From positions 42,344,510-42,408,509 of the forward strand of contig NC_044302.2 of NCBI RefSeq assembly GCF_004027225.2: a stretch of 64,000 nucleotides of DNA, in the 5' to 3' direction. The notes beneath the pieces are model-generated. The model did not search any database and was not told the DNA's origin. It worked only from the letters and a program-made list of their open reading frames with translations. A program made the translations under genes and the position numbers. Shown here piece by piece: positions 1-22,800 of the stretch (positions are counted from its first letter, which is position 1; every line of letters begins with the position of its first letter). The DNA is from Strigops habroptila. Taxonomy: Eukaryota > Chordata > Aves > Psittaciformes > Psittacidae.

Positions 1-1189
1 TCCTAGCGGCACTTTGTAAAAGCAGTTTGTCTCGTATCCTACACCAGGGCCACCCCTCTGGTTTCTGTTGGTACAAAGCCGTACGCTGCTGTGTGCCCAC
101 CATCCCTCCCGTCGCACATGTCTGCTCCAGCTCTTTCGTATATTCCTTTGTGCAGACCTGTGCAGAAGCAGGACTGCATCTCTTCTGTGTGGCCTGTGTG
201 AGTGCTAAAGGGTCTTTCTGGCTGCTGCAAGGGGTCTGCAGCATCCACATGTCAGTAGGGATGCAGGGAGGTGTTCAGCATTCTGCCTGGCTCTCATGCT
301 ACCTTCCAGGCTGCATCCTTGCACGCTCCTCCAGCACCACTGCAGCCAGTTTTTGGTCTTCTTTACCCAGGTCATTCTTGCCTACCTCCACGCACACATG
401 TGCACACAAGTTGCCTGTTACGAAAAACCCTTCTTTTTGGAGAGCAAGTACAGCCCTCACAGTATTTCAGGCACTCTGTACTGGGAAAGGAGCCTGTTTA
501 GGCAGCACTCATGCTGTTTGAGGGCCCATGGAACACCGTCCGGGAGCCAAGTGCTGTGTGAATGGGTGCGGGCTAGCCCAGCTACTTGGGCATCACTCAC
601 TGCTCCTTCTGCTTCATGGCATAGATGGGTCCTCCCATGCAGCTTGTGAAATGAGATTGTCAGATCAGGACAGGAGTGTGCCAGCCCAGTTCTGGTCTTG
701 CCTGCTGAGGGAAGCAGAAGAGATTAATATGGTTGTGATGCTACTTGGGAAGTTACCTTGGATGTGGAGAATCCCTTGTTCAACACAGATGCTCTTCTCT
801 CTGCCTACTGTGATGGGAAGCATCTCAGCCCAACACAGAAGGAGCAGTGCAGAAAGGAAGCAGGGCTGAAGCTGGCCAGCATCCCTGCTATCACCATGCT
901 AGCTTTAGAAGAGGGAGAGAAGCTATCACAAGGCATTCATAGGTGTGGACTGTCATCTTTTGGGATGGTCCTAAGGGTTTGTCCATATGAGGTTTCGCTG
1001 TGGCCTCCCACATGCTCATGTTCAGGAATCCCTTTCACCCTACAGAGCTCTCCCATCTGGTGGCAGTGAAACTGCTCAGCACACGGGGTCCTCCCAGTGC
1101 CCTCCAGAGGCAAGGGGAGCTGAACCCCTGCTTCTGAACCCATGAACTCTGCCTGACTACCAGCTCTTCCCGCCCCCCTCTGCCTGCAG
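1..1189 (+). other. TMOD1: TMOD1 intron (3' part)
   Basis: Intronic sequence ahead of the first TMOD1 exon in the window. It ends in a pyrimidine-rich tract and CAG acceptor at 1187-1189. I looked for the preceding tropomodulin exon (ending around the residues RSNDPVAF in the family) and did not find it, so that exon lies left of the window. Open frames here have no recognisable protein content and are not bounded by convincing splice sites. Confidence 0.7.
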
Positions 1190-4100
1190 GCACTGGCAGA
1201 AATGCTGAAGGTCAACAACACGCTGAAGAGCCTGAACGTGGAATCAAACTTCATTTCTGGGTCTGGGATCCTGGCTGTTGTCGAAGCGCTCCAGGGCAAC
1301 ACCTCGCTCGTAGAGCTGCGCATTGACAACCAGGTAAAGCCTGCACCAGCGGGAGCCCTGAGCCAGTGAACGCGTCCTGGGTGCAGGAAACTGAGTGGCT
1401 GGTCAAGGTGGAGGGCAGCAGCCCGCCACCACTGCCAGGTTGCTTTGAAGAGGTTTCAGCCCCTTGCTCCTGCTCCAGTTCCTGAGCAGCATCTGCTACT
1501 ACACACAGTTATCAGTTTTCCATGGTGCTTGTGTTGCCCTGGAGAGCGGTGATGCAGCTGTCCGCACCTCTGCAATATCACCTTGCTCTGAGCTCTTGCA
1601 GAGACTTAAATAATAATGTCTATTTCTATTCTATAGAAACTGAAATGTACAATAGAAGAGAAAGAGATCTCCAGAGTATGTAGTGGAGCAGGCGCTGTGG
1701 CATGTTTAGGTCCCCCAGAAACCCACAGGGTGGTAGTAAAACAGCTGAGCTAATGGGAACTTAGGGGCAGGTAACTGGGAGTTCGAAATCATAGTTTCTC
1801 CAGACATCTGTGAGCTGCAGATCTGTCCAAGAAATAAAGTCTGTGGGCAAAAGAACTTGTGGGAATGTCTGCTGTGGCAGTTGGAGCCACTTGGTTGTAC
1901 CAGGAATAGGCCAGTGTTTCACCAGCTACAAGTCATGAATGCTAAATGGACCAACAGGTCCAAAGGCAGAGGGAAGGGGTGGAGATGGCAGATAAAAGTG
2001 CTTGTTCTGAATTGTCCTCTGACCTGACCAGCTTGCTTTTCTGTTTTCTAAAGAGCCAGCCCTTGGGCAACAAAGTAGAAATGGAGATTGCGAGCATGTT
2101 GGAAAAGAATACCTCCCTACTGAAGTTTGGGTACCATTTCACTCAGCAAGGTCCCCGGCTCCGTGCGTCCAATGCCATGATGAATAACAATGACCTAGGT
2201 GAGTTGGGCTACAAGCCAGGGAGCATGGGAAGATTCTGTGGGCAATTCCTGGCAGAAGCAGGGCAGAACTTGAAAGCTCTGGTGGATGTGCTTGAATTAG
2301 AAACCACCTCTTGAAGAGTGTGATGATGCCTTGCCCCCTGAGGAGGAAAGCAGCCTTCACTGACTGGTTCCCCAGTGCAGCTGCTCTTGGACAGGGTTGC
2401 GGTCCAAACCTGGAGACATGGGGCAGCTAGATCTCCCAGAAGAGGCAGCATTTTTGGCAGTAACAGTGGGTCTTGTTGGGAAGGAGTGAGAGCTACTAAC
2501 GTGCTTCGGCACAGCACATGATACAGCATATGGCACATGCATTATGAGCTGCCAGCACTTGTGATTCCTGCCAACTGCTTGTCTTCCTCTAGCTTCATTC
2601 CCACTTTAACAAGGAGATGAAAAGTAGTAGAGTTGAACTTCGATGGCAGTGGGACTTGGCCCATCCCCTTCGGCAAAACAAATTGGAAGTGTTTCTAGGG
2701 AGAGGTGGGAAGCCACATGGCATTGAGTTATCTTTATACCCTCAATGAGTGATGGGAACTGCTTATGAAGCAAAATGTGGGCAAGTCTGCAAACTGCCGT
2801 TTCAGCCGACGCATGCGGCAGGGGCTTTCCATTGCTTGGCTACAAGCTGCTGTAGAGCACTGGGAATCAGTCCCACAGAGCAGTACTGAATGCAGCCAAC
2901 GTACCAGTCACGCTGGTTACAGACATGATAGCACCGAACTCCTTCCCAGCAGTGGCAGACAACATATCTGGGAGAAATAAGCAGAAGTTTGCACATTATC
3001 TTTTTTGTACATGAGGAAGAACCCATGGGAGGGCGGTATGAATGGTGTAAGGTATGAATGCCAGCCATGAGAAATGGTGGAAAACTGCAACCACGTGCCT
3101 TAATCTGTGTGTGGTTCACCACAGACAGGGGCTTCTGTACCTTCACAAATCAACTAAAGGTTTAAAAGCCACAGAAGAAGTTTAAGTGGCTGCTGTATTT
3201 AGACAGATGATAAATAGTTTGTTTTAAAAATTAAAGAAAGGTCAATCTTGCTTCAGCCAGCATCGTGCTCTTAGGAAGCATGGCCAAGCATAGGAGTATG
3301 TGCCAGTTCTTCAGGGACCACACTGAATACTCAGTATTATAGTTCACTGCACATTTATTCTGCCTGTGGCTGCATTCTTGGTCACTAGAGAGCTGCACCA
3401 GGAAAGGCTGGCTATTTTCTGTCCTTTTGAAGAGAGCAAGGTTTTTAATGACCGTGCAGCACCTGGCAATCAGCTGGAAGATTTGAATCCAGTTCCTGCT
3501 GTTTATTGTTTTATTGTTCCTGCTGTTAAAGGGAAGAATTCACAAGTTGCCTTCCATGTAACAGTTGTGAAATTTGTCTCTCTTTCCATTAAGATCTGCA
3601 TTTTTTTTGTCTGATCTGGTTCTTGTTTGCAGCTCATTGGTCTGATGGTCTCTGGCAATAGCATCTCAGCTCTACACCTGGACAATGTATAAGAATAGAA
3701 AAACTTTATTTTCCTCCCTGTCAGCAATAGCTCTCTGCTTGTGCTCCACTCCAGTGCTCTTGCCTATCGTCACCTGATGCTGGCAGAACTTGGGTTTTGG
3801 TCTCACACCTTCTGTTCTCTAAGATGCTCTGTATGAACCAACTATAAGGCCTTTACATTCATCCTCGTGAGCTAGCTTCTGCATCCCTTTATACTTTTTA
3901 TTCCCTTTTTTCCTCACATACATTTCTTGAAAAGTCATGAGTGTAGCTGTCAGAGCTGTAAATCAGCTTTAGGAGTAGATATGAGGCTGCTTTGACTGTG
4001 TTAACCATAATCAGAGGGCTGGAGGCTGAAAGCTTAGGATAAGAAAAGAAAATAGATTTTTTTTTTTTTTTTTTTTTTAAATTTGCAAGGGCAATTGAGA

Positions 4101-4533
4101 AAAACTAGCAAAGGAAAAACTGTGACACCCATCTCTCGCTTTTGCATCAGTTAGCATCAGATGATGCTTTGGCCAAAGTCAGATTACAAACTGTGTGAAC
4201 TAGAATTGACTGTAGAATAAGGGAGGTAAGGCTGAAAGTAGCTTCTGGCCCTAAAAATTCTTAGGGACAGAAACCTCATCTTACCTTCCTTGATTTTAAA
4301 CTGCGTAAGGCTGTGTCTGCTGCTTAATGCAGGAATTCAGAAGCTGATGCTATCCTGTTTCTTTCCTGGCAGAAAGTAGGTCTCTCGGCTCCTTTGCACA
4401 GCGGGTAAGCCAAGCCTGCCATCCACGTCTTCCCGTTGCCATGACTGACTCCTCTTCTTCTTTTTCAGTGAGGAAGAGAAGACTTGCAGAGTTGAACGGG
4501 CCTATTTTTCCCAAGTGCAGAACTGGAGTGTAA
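1190..4533 (+). CDS. TMOD1: Tropomodulin-1, C-terminal three exons (partial gene)
   Basis: Tropomodulin-1 caps actin filament pointed ends and binds tropomyosin in sarcomeres, erythrocyte membrane skeleton and lens. Coding exons seen: 1190-1333 (144 nt, starts [19 protein letters not shown], ends IDNQ), 2054-2198 (145 nt, starts [12 protein letters not shown], includes [19 protein letters not shown]) and 4469-4533 (ends [11 protein letters not shown], stop TAA 4531-4533). Phases join cleanly (0, then 1). Together they give the last 117 residues, the C-terminal leucine-rich-repeat cap and terminal helix; the family is about 359 residues long, so the N-terminal two thirds lie to the left. The 144/145-nt exon pair is a tropomodulin hallmark. 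Synteny with TSTD2, NCBP1 and XPA picks TMOD1 over TMOD2-4. Introns are 720 nt and 2270 nt; the second carries a 22-nt T run. Confidence 0.95.
4057..4078. repeat. T22 homopolymer
   Basis: Uninterrupted run of 22 T within the last TMOD1 intron. Possibly the remains of a poly(A) tail of an antisense retro-insertion, but I see no recognisable element next to it. Confidence 0.9.
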
Positions 4534-5990
4534 TTCCTGGCTGTGGAGGTCATTCCCGGTGATCTGTTCTACACTGTGGAAATCTAAAGGCAATAAGTGC
4601 CTTGACAGAGTATTTGTGGTGCCTCAGTTCTGTTTTATGCACTATCAGTTTAAATTAACTAGTGGCTGTAGTTGAACATTTTACCCAGTAGGTCTGTTGA
4701 TGTTTTCTGTAGAGTTGGAAACTATTCAAGCCAGTGACAACCTGCCAACTTTATGCAACCTCAATTTAGAGTACATCTCAGTGTAAAAGTGATTCTTAAT
4801 TAACCTGGGACTTAATTTTTCTATAAACTTCCTGCACGGTGTTTCATACAGTCAGGATGTGGTATGCATGAGTGAAAGATACAACTGCTCCACACAAATT
4901 ACAGAAGTGTTAAAAAAATACTTTATTTTTTTCCCCCAAATTGATCTCAAGCAACAATGGAGGAGCAACTAGTTTAACAAGCACTTCTACTACCTGGAAA
5001 CATGGCTAATTTAAAGAATTGTGAATTACAGTTTTTTACTGACCTTTGCTGAGTCAATTTGTTGGAGGTGCTGTATCAAACACATCCTCATGTTTCATTT
5101 TCTCCACCCCCTAATTATAAGGAACTTAAGGCCACCAATTATGAAACAAGAGTCCCAAGACTTGAGCAGTTTAGGATGGGCTAATACTCTTCTACCCTAT
5201 CTATGTCTGAAGAAAAGAGTCACCTTTAGAGAAGTGACACAAATCCTAAACCCACAGAGATGGCCAAACTAATTATCTAATCCTTACTCCCTTCAGTTTC
5301 CTAATGTTAAAGCGTGTGTCCAAATACTCACTGGAAACATGTCACATTCTCTCTCTTTCCTGTTTTGTCTGGATGACCGTGTCCACTAATTAAATTTTGT
5401 TCTGATGGGGATTTTCTTTTACTGCCATTCCTAATGTCTGCATAAGTGCAACAATAAGTGTTGTGCCCTAGAAAAGCTGGTCAGTGAAATAGCCCACCTC
5501 TGAACTTACACTGCATACAGTCTGATAGCTTTTTGTCAGACAGTCTACCACCCATCATCTGGCCTGGGAGGAATTCCTCACAGGCTTGCATAGTCCCCAG
5601 ACATGCAGTGGACCCAGCCCTATCCCATCCAAAACTCCTGCTATTAACCTGGGTGGGATCCTGCTCTGTAGGAAGAGTCTCCTGTCAGAAGCACTGCCAT
5701 ACTAAAGCCTTATTCTTGGTCTGATGACATGTCCTAGAAAATGTTTTCACTTGCTAGAAATCTGTCTGTATGCATCTGTTAAGAGTGAAGTTTTGCAGCC
5801 TTTTACGCATACCCCTGCAAAAGTCCCCCAGACTCCTTTAGAGCTTGTGCACAAATACCACCTGTGATTTATCTCTGACCAGTGAAAGAGAGAAACACTG
5901 TACTTTCAGCAGTGCGGGAAACATGTTTGTTGCTCTTCAAAGCTTAATAAATGCACCCGTGGTGTCAAATAAAGTGCTTCACTGTAGTTT
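4534..5990 (+). other. TMOD1: TMOD1 3' UTR (inferred extent)
   Basis: Follows the TMOD1 stop codon with no further coding signal. The end is placed just after two AATAAA hexamers at 5946-5951 and 5968-5973, about 1.45 kb from the stop. The sequence is AT-rich with many stops in all frames. The extent is inferred; transcript data would fix it. Confidence 0.55.
5946..5973 (+). terminator. TMOD1: Tandem AATAAA polyadenylation signals, TMOD1
   Basis: Two perfect AATAAA hexamers (5946-5951 and 5968-5973) 22 nt apart, followed by T-rich sequence on the + strand. They are the first such pair after the TMOD1 stop codon. Confidence 0.6.
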
Positions 5991-7104
5991 CTTCTCCCTA
6001 CCCTGAAAGTTCCTATCAGAAAATGAAAAGAATACAGGAGAAAAATACTTGAAAACCTATTTAAGGAGAAAAAAAAGAAAATAAGCTGGCAGACAGCCTC
6101 TTTCTTCCATATGCACTGCAAAGACTTCAAAATGGTCAACTAAATCATCAAACCTGAGCCACAGTTTCAGTGGAGCCATCCACTCAGATCTGCATGCTAC
6201 GGGCTCAGCTCTTCCATAGGCTTCAGACAAACATAAATGCATCTTATCCTGGGAAATCCTGACAGTGCTAAGACATGTAAGGAGACTCATCTGCAGAGCA
6301 AGGAGCACTACATGGATACTACAACAGCATTTTTTCCTAAGGAAAAAAACCCTTAAGAAGAGAAGGAAAAAAAAGAAAAAAAAAAGCAAGAACCTTGTCC
6401 TGTGTTTCACTATAGCAGCACCTGAATTAACCATGCAACCGAAACCTATAGTAAGGTGGCAGGATTCCTCAGCTGATTGATTCTTATAGAGCCGCTTTGC
6501 TGAAAAACGCATGTGAGAGCTGTGCAGAGATGGGGTGTGCTGAGAGGCATCAGGTTTTGTGGTGAAAGGCATCGAGCTGTGCAGTGATGGAGCTACAAAA
6601 TGGTGATGCTTGGGAGCAAATGGGTCACTGAGCCAGGAGATCTCCAAGAAAAGGGGAAAGAAACATATTGCTGACTGCAGTGTCTGGCAGTCACAGCCAG
6701 CACTGCTTAACTCTCACCTCTCCTGGAGCTAATGTGCCTTCTCATGGGCATTACTGCTGAGTTGCCTGGAACCCACCACACAGCATTTCACATGGCAAGT
6801 TCTTATTTGTATTAATCTGACAAAACTAGCTAATTCGGAAGCAGGATAGAGAAGCTGCTCACGGGCTAATTTGCAAGAGGAAAGCTAGGGATTTCTCTCA
6901 CCCCACCTCTCCCCTCTCTGCAGCAGAGGGAACCTGGCTTTACAGGCCTCCATCTGTACACCTCAAACCCTTATCCTCCCTTGCCTTAGTACAGCAAGGA
7001 CCAGAAGAGGTCCCATGGTTCCCCTCTGCCTTTGAGGTAGAATTTCCAGCTGCCAGGAACTCTCAGGAGAATTGTACCTTATAGCCAGGTCTACCACATG
7101 GCAG
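5991..7104. other. Intergenic, between convergent TMOD1 and TSTD2
   Basis: About 1.1 kb between the inferred ends of two converging transcripts. Holds A-rich low-complexity sequence around 6340-6390. No splice-bounded homology, RNA gene or recognisable mobile element was seen. Confidence 0.5.
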
Positions 7105-9166
7105 ACAGCTAGCTAGGTTTCAGCATTTATTTCTGCAAAATTAAGCACCTCCAACATACCAGGTGAAATATATTTGTGCAGTACTTTAAAAATTACAGTG
7201 GAAGCACTAAAGGTTATTTATCATCATAGGAGTTTACATATAAAATATAGTTGTTGCCATTCTGTACTGACAAGTGGTATACAAACAGCCTTCCAAATAG
7301 ATTACAGTGTTCCAGCCTTGCTGATAGACTGAGTTATAAAATTGTGTTCTTTTCAGCCTACTACATGAAGAAAAGAGTGAGCACAATATGCAAGCAGGGC
7401 ATTCCCAGCAGTGCTCTAGACTGCATGTACAGTGAGCATGTTTTTCCACAAATATTCCAGTCCTCAAAAACAAGAGGTTAACTGGCCAGCAAAACTCGGG
7501 AAGGAAGATCCAAGGGGACCTGCTTAGACTTCTGCTGAAGGTGTCTACTGATGGGAATTTTCCAGTTTCTTCTCCAGTATGGCTTCTGCACACATTTACT
7601 ATTAAATACCATCCTAGAAAGATCCCCAAAGGAGATATTAATAAGTTTCAGTTTTGCTTCATGAAGGCTTCATAAAAAGAGTTGCTGAACCATTAATTTC
7701 ATGGTAGCAATACTGGAAGTCAGAAGAAATGCTTGCTATGGCTTTAATGGAACCAATGCCCATGTCTTTAAGTTGCTAGTCGAGCCAACAACGAGGCTGA
7801 ATTAATAGCACTGAGGGAGAAGGTTACAATCTGCATGAAAATAACCTTGCCCTAATTGTCATTAAGGAACTGCAGAAACCTGAGTAAACTGTTTTCTTGC
7901 TTTGAAAAGCAGTTGCAAGTACAAAACCCAAAAAAACCTCAGCAGTAAGTGTGATTTCATTTCCTAATGACTAACCACTATTCAGTACCATGAATGACAG
8001 TAAGTTTCGAAGACATTTTTCAGCCCAGACCTATCTTCTACACTATTAATAAAACCTTTCTGTACATTCTACGGCATGAGGCACACAAAGCAGCAGGTGG
8101 ACAAGTATGTTGAGCTCATATGCTGTGGATTCCTTCAAAGACAATTTCTCCACTCACAGGAGCTGGAAATCGTAGACATCTCTAAGCTTTTGAAAAACTC
8201 AACCCATAATTACAAAGCACAGATGCTCCCCAAATCTTGAATTATTTAACTTGGATAAAGGATCCTGAATTCTCTGTATAGTTGCTGCTGACATTTATGC
8301 ACACGTCAGCATCACTTCCAGTGCCACAGTGCTGGTATTTTGACAATCTCTGTGCTCCCCTCTCTGTGTGTCTTGGTTCCAACATGCTTCAAGCTGTCGT
8401 TTTTTTCTAGTGCAAGCAGAGCTGAGCCCTGGATATTTGATGTACAGACAAGTTGAGGAAAACAACAGTTCCTGGGGAGACAGAACACTGGAATGGTGAT
8501 TACTTTTGCTGTTCATCCTACAGGTCACACACAAGAAGTATGACGGGACAAGACATGTGGGCCTTTGCTCCAGTTACCAGAAGGGTCCTTACTCTGCCTT
8601 CAGCCAGTTTTAGGCAGGAGTCAAGTCAGACTTTGTGTAACTATCCCTTGCTTCTCACTGGTATAAAGCAAGAGAGGCAGGCAGATGGCATGAACATGGA
8701 AATATCTTCAGCTCTAATCCAGTCACGTACCCACACCCAACTGGCACATCTGCTGTTTTCACACCCTAACTACTGAAGCAAATGCATGATCAATGGAAAG
8801 GTTGGACAGATCTACCTCCATGCAGGAGGAAAAGAATGGAATTCTTCTTATGTCCTTTCAGTTTCTTTTGAATTGTGAGCATCTGTGTCCCATCACACAA
8901 ACTCTGCTCCAAAATCCCCATGGTAGAGGCCACACTACAAGACCCAGGAAAGGGAATCCTGTAGTGCTAGTGGTGGGTTGGGCACACTGGTAATTTATGG
9001 TCAAGTAATGGATGGTTTCAGCACATACTCTAGGCTTAAAGGCAGCACATGAACAAGACTTTCAAAGCCAACACATTTTCATGATTTCTAAACCTAACTG
9101 AGTAACAGGGATCTGGTTATAGAAGCCCTTTGCAGTAGCACGTGTCAGATAAGCTAATGAAATGGC
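7105..9166 (-). other. TSTD2: TSTD2 3' UTR (inferred extent)
   Basis: Non-coding stretch between the TSTD2 stop codon (9167-9169) and the minus-strand AATAAA at 7126-7131. No other gene signal was found on either strand. The left limit is an inference from that hexamer only. Confidence 0.45.
7126..7131 (-). terminator. TSTD2: AATAAA polyadenylation signal, TSTD2 (minus strand)
   Basis: TTTATT on the + strand, read as AATAAA on the minus strand. It is the first perfect hexamer I found downstream of the TSTD2 stop and would give a 3' UTR of about 2 kb. A variant ATTAAA (TTTAAT at 7742-7747) could serve a shorter form. Confidence 0.45.
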
Positions 9167-19568
<10,402 letters not shown>

Positions 19569-19864
19569 CTCCGCCTGGGGCCGAGGGGGGGGGGGGGGGG
19601 GGCGGTGCCCCGCCGCCCGCGAGCCGCCCGCGAAGTTTCTGGTTCGCGCCGTCCCGACCCCACCCCAAACCCCCCCCCTCCTCCCCCCCCCGCCCCGGAA
19701 GTCCCGCGGCCCGGCGCGCGCACCTCCGCGCGGCCCTGGTCCCGGAAGAAGAGGGGCGGTGGGCCGGAAGCGGGCGGTGCGAGGGGAGCGTGCTGCAAGC
19801 CGCCCGCGTGAGGTGTCCCGCGCCGCTCCTCCCGTCCCGTCTCCTCCCGGCCCCGCCAGCCGCC
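19569..19864. promoter_or_regulatory. Bidirectional CpG-island promoter, TSTD2 (-) / NCBP1 (+)
   Basis: Only 296 bp separate the TSTD2 and NCBP1 start codons, which point away from each other. The interval is strongly CpG-rich and has three CCGGAAG ETS-type motifs on the + strand (19695-19701, 19742-19748, 19764-19770) and a GC box GGGGCGG (19753-19759); no TATA box is evident. Clustered ETS sites are typical of shared housekeeping promoters. The CpG island extends over roughly 19100-20150, covering both first exons. Start sites are not determinable from sequence alone. Confidence 0.8.
19585..19602. repeat. G18 homopolymer in promoter
   Basis: Uninterrupted run of 18 G just inside the 5' side of the TSTD2 start codon, within the shared CpG island. 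It could form a G-quadruplex; run length is also a likely assembly or sequencing weak point. Confidence 0.85.
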
Positions 19865-22800
19865 ATGTCGCGGCGGCGGCACAGCGATGATAGCGATGGT
19901 GAGGGCCGCCGCAGCGCCGCCAGCCCCATGTTGAGGCGGCGGGGGCTGCGCGGGCTGGGCAGGGCCGTCCCGCCTTGGGAGAGGGCTTTGGGCGGGATGG
20001 AGGGCGGCCGGGAAGGGGGCTCTCCGGCCATAATGGTGTGCTCGGTGTGTTGGAGCAGGGCAGCCGCACAAAAGGCGGAGGACGTCTGAGCCATCGGAGA
20101 TCGAGGAGAGGCTCGAGTCACTCATCTGCAGGGTCGGGGAGAAGGTAGGTGGGCTGGATCGGTGCTGGGCGGCAGGCAGAGTTAAAGTGGCTCAGGGGTG
20201 GGTGTTTTCTGGGGGGAGGTACGGGCGGTGGTGTGCCGTAGTCATCGTCATGCCGTGTGCCTGGTCTCTCCCCCGCCGCCCCGCGTGTTGCCTGAGAGCG
20301 GTTTGGGTACTCACCGCCCAGAAATGAAAGAATTGTTTTATAAGATAGTTGGAACGTTATCAACTTTTGCGAAAACATATGTTAAACTGGACACTTTTCA
20401 GTAGTCCTATCTGCCGAACAGCGATAAACGGCCAGGGAATAGTTATTGTTTTGCGTCTGCGGTGTGCTGGAGCTCCTTCTAGCGTAACAGAGATATGGAG
20501 GAGTTAAACTTGGGCTGCCTGCGCTCCGCGGCTCAAGCGCTGGCGGGATCTGAGGCTAGTACAAAGGGCAAGCAAATGCGTGGTGGCAAAAATGATGGAG
20601 TGCTGAAAAACAAATGGCAAAACTGCTTTGTTTCGTGCTGTATTGTCAGTCGAGTCTCGGTCACCTTACCGTGGTGACCCTAAGGTATTGTTAGATCTTG
20701 AATCCCAGGAGTGCCCTGGGAGCGTGGGGAGCTGGGTGATCGGGTGCAGCCCTTCAGAGGAGTAGCTGTTCCTTCTTTCGGGCAAGCCGGAACGGTTCTT
20801 TCCTGCTAACAGAACTGAATCGTTGCTCTGAAAAAGGAGGTGACATAAAAGGATGCTCTTGCCCAACTCACTTGTTTTCCACGTGAGAGTCAGGAGCTGG
20901 TTTTTATTGCCTGGTTGATGATGAAAATTCGTTTTAATATTTCTTGTTTTATTATTTTAGAGTAATTCATCTTTGGAGAGCAACTTGGAGGGTCTCGCTG
21001 GTGTTTTGGAAGCTGATCTGCCAAATTACAAAAGCAAGATACTAAGAATACTATGTACTGTGTACGTATGCAGGGGTCTGGGGGTGTGGGAGGTGCTTTT
21101 TTCTCTGCGCGTGAGTTTGGGTGTTTAGGGTAGTTTAAATGCCAAGAACGGCTTTAGCTCCTGAGTGTTATTATACGGTAGAGTTTGTTTTACTGCAGAC
21201 AGAAGAAATAGAGGGAAAAAAGCTTATTAGGTAGCAGATGTAATTGAAGGAAATACCTCTTTGCATGATTTTGATTTGAAATGTGTACAAAGGCTCCAAG
21301 CGGATAGAAGAAACCTTAGAGCTGCTCTTCAGCAGCAGTGAGAGCGCAGTGGTGCTGGGCAATATCCTGTTTCCCAGTGAAATGCGTAAGAACACCAAAG
21401 CTATTGCTGCTAACACTTATTTAGTCTCATCTGTGCTGTTTTCCTTGCCTGTTCTTCTTTGGCAATGAGGTGCTCTTGTCTTTATGAGCCCGTTGGCTCG
21501 GGGAGGGGAGCTGGGAACATGAAGAGCTGAAAGCAGGCGCTCTGGCGGCTGACATCTCTTCTCCCTCCCTAGCAAAGTGCAGGAGCGGAGGTGCCGCGTG
21601 TCAGGGTCACTGGGCAGTGTCTAAGGGAGGGATCGTGCAGGTAGTAGGGAAGAGAGGTGTGAAGGAGTGGTGTGGTGAAGAGGGAGAGTGTTCCAGCCTT
21701 AGCCTGTGCTATGGTTTTGCACATGCTTTAGATCTGTTTTGTAGCAGTGATTGCTAACGTGACACAAATACTATGGGGTTTTTTTTCCTGCTACAGTAAG
21801 ACACTCCTGAAATTTTAGGGTTAGCCTACATGCATTTAGAAATGGTGGTGGAATATTAATTCCTTACAGCAGGACCTGGCCTACCGTATGCTGTGCTTAA
21901 AATCAGTTACTTTGACTTGAGAAGCGTGGAATCAAAATTAGTAGTCTAGCATGTGTATGCCTTTTTTGTGATTTGCTGATGCCGTATAATAAACGTATTT
22001 CTAAATTACGAACTTAAAACAACTTTTTATGTCCTTGCGTAAGTTCTGTTGCTTATTATTTGGTTAACCCTCTGAAATACTCAGCAATTAGGTATAAATA
22101 AAAAGCAAATACCTTAAATGTACTTGAAAGTGGCACCTGCCACTGAATTACTGTAGCTAGCGAAAAAGATTGTCGGTAAAATATTAACCACGGGGTAGAA
22201 CTGTAAGATCACACTAGCAATTCTTTCTTACTTCCTCGTGAGAGAAGTTGAACTTAAAATACGCAGGTTCGAAGATGCCAAATAGTGTGATGAATAAACA
22301 GCTAACACCGTGTTTCTCTTTCCGTGTCAGCGCACGTCTGTTACCAGAAAAGCTTACTGTTTACACGACACTGGTTGGGTTGCTGAATGCCAGGAACTAC
22401 AATTTTGGTGGAGAGTTTGTAGAAGCCATGATTCGTCAGCTTAAAGAATGCCTGAAAGTCAATATGTATAACCAAGCTGTGCATTTAGTAAGTGGTTTTT
22501 TTGTTTGTTTGATTGTTTTACATTTTTCCTTCTTTCTCTCTCTTACTACTTTAATCACTTCCTTCATCTTTTTGTTCTGGAAGAGCTGGGCCTGTCAGTG
22601 TGTATTACAGCCCCTTTTGGCATCAACTTGCAGTGCACTGTAGATATACCGAGAGGAAATGTGTGTTATGTGAGCAGTATTTATTTCCTCAGGGGAGAGA
22701 AATCATGTTACAGTTGCAAAATTGACTTCCAACGGTGTGTTTTCCCCATGATGAATTAAATTAGCAGTAAACTGGCTGTTGTACAGTCAAATGTAAAAGA

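Noticed and set aside
758-1069. Open frame near the left edge that might have been an earlier TMOD1 exon
   Set aside because: The peptide does not resemble tropomodulin and is not bounded by an acceptor and donor in the right phase.
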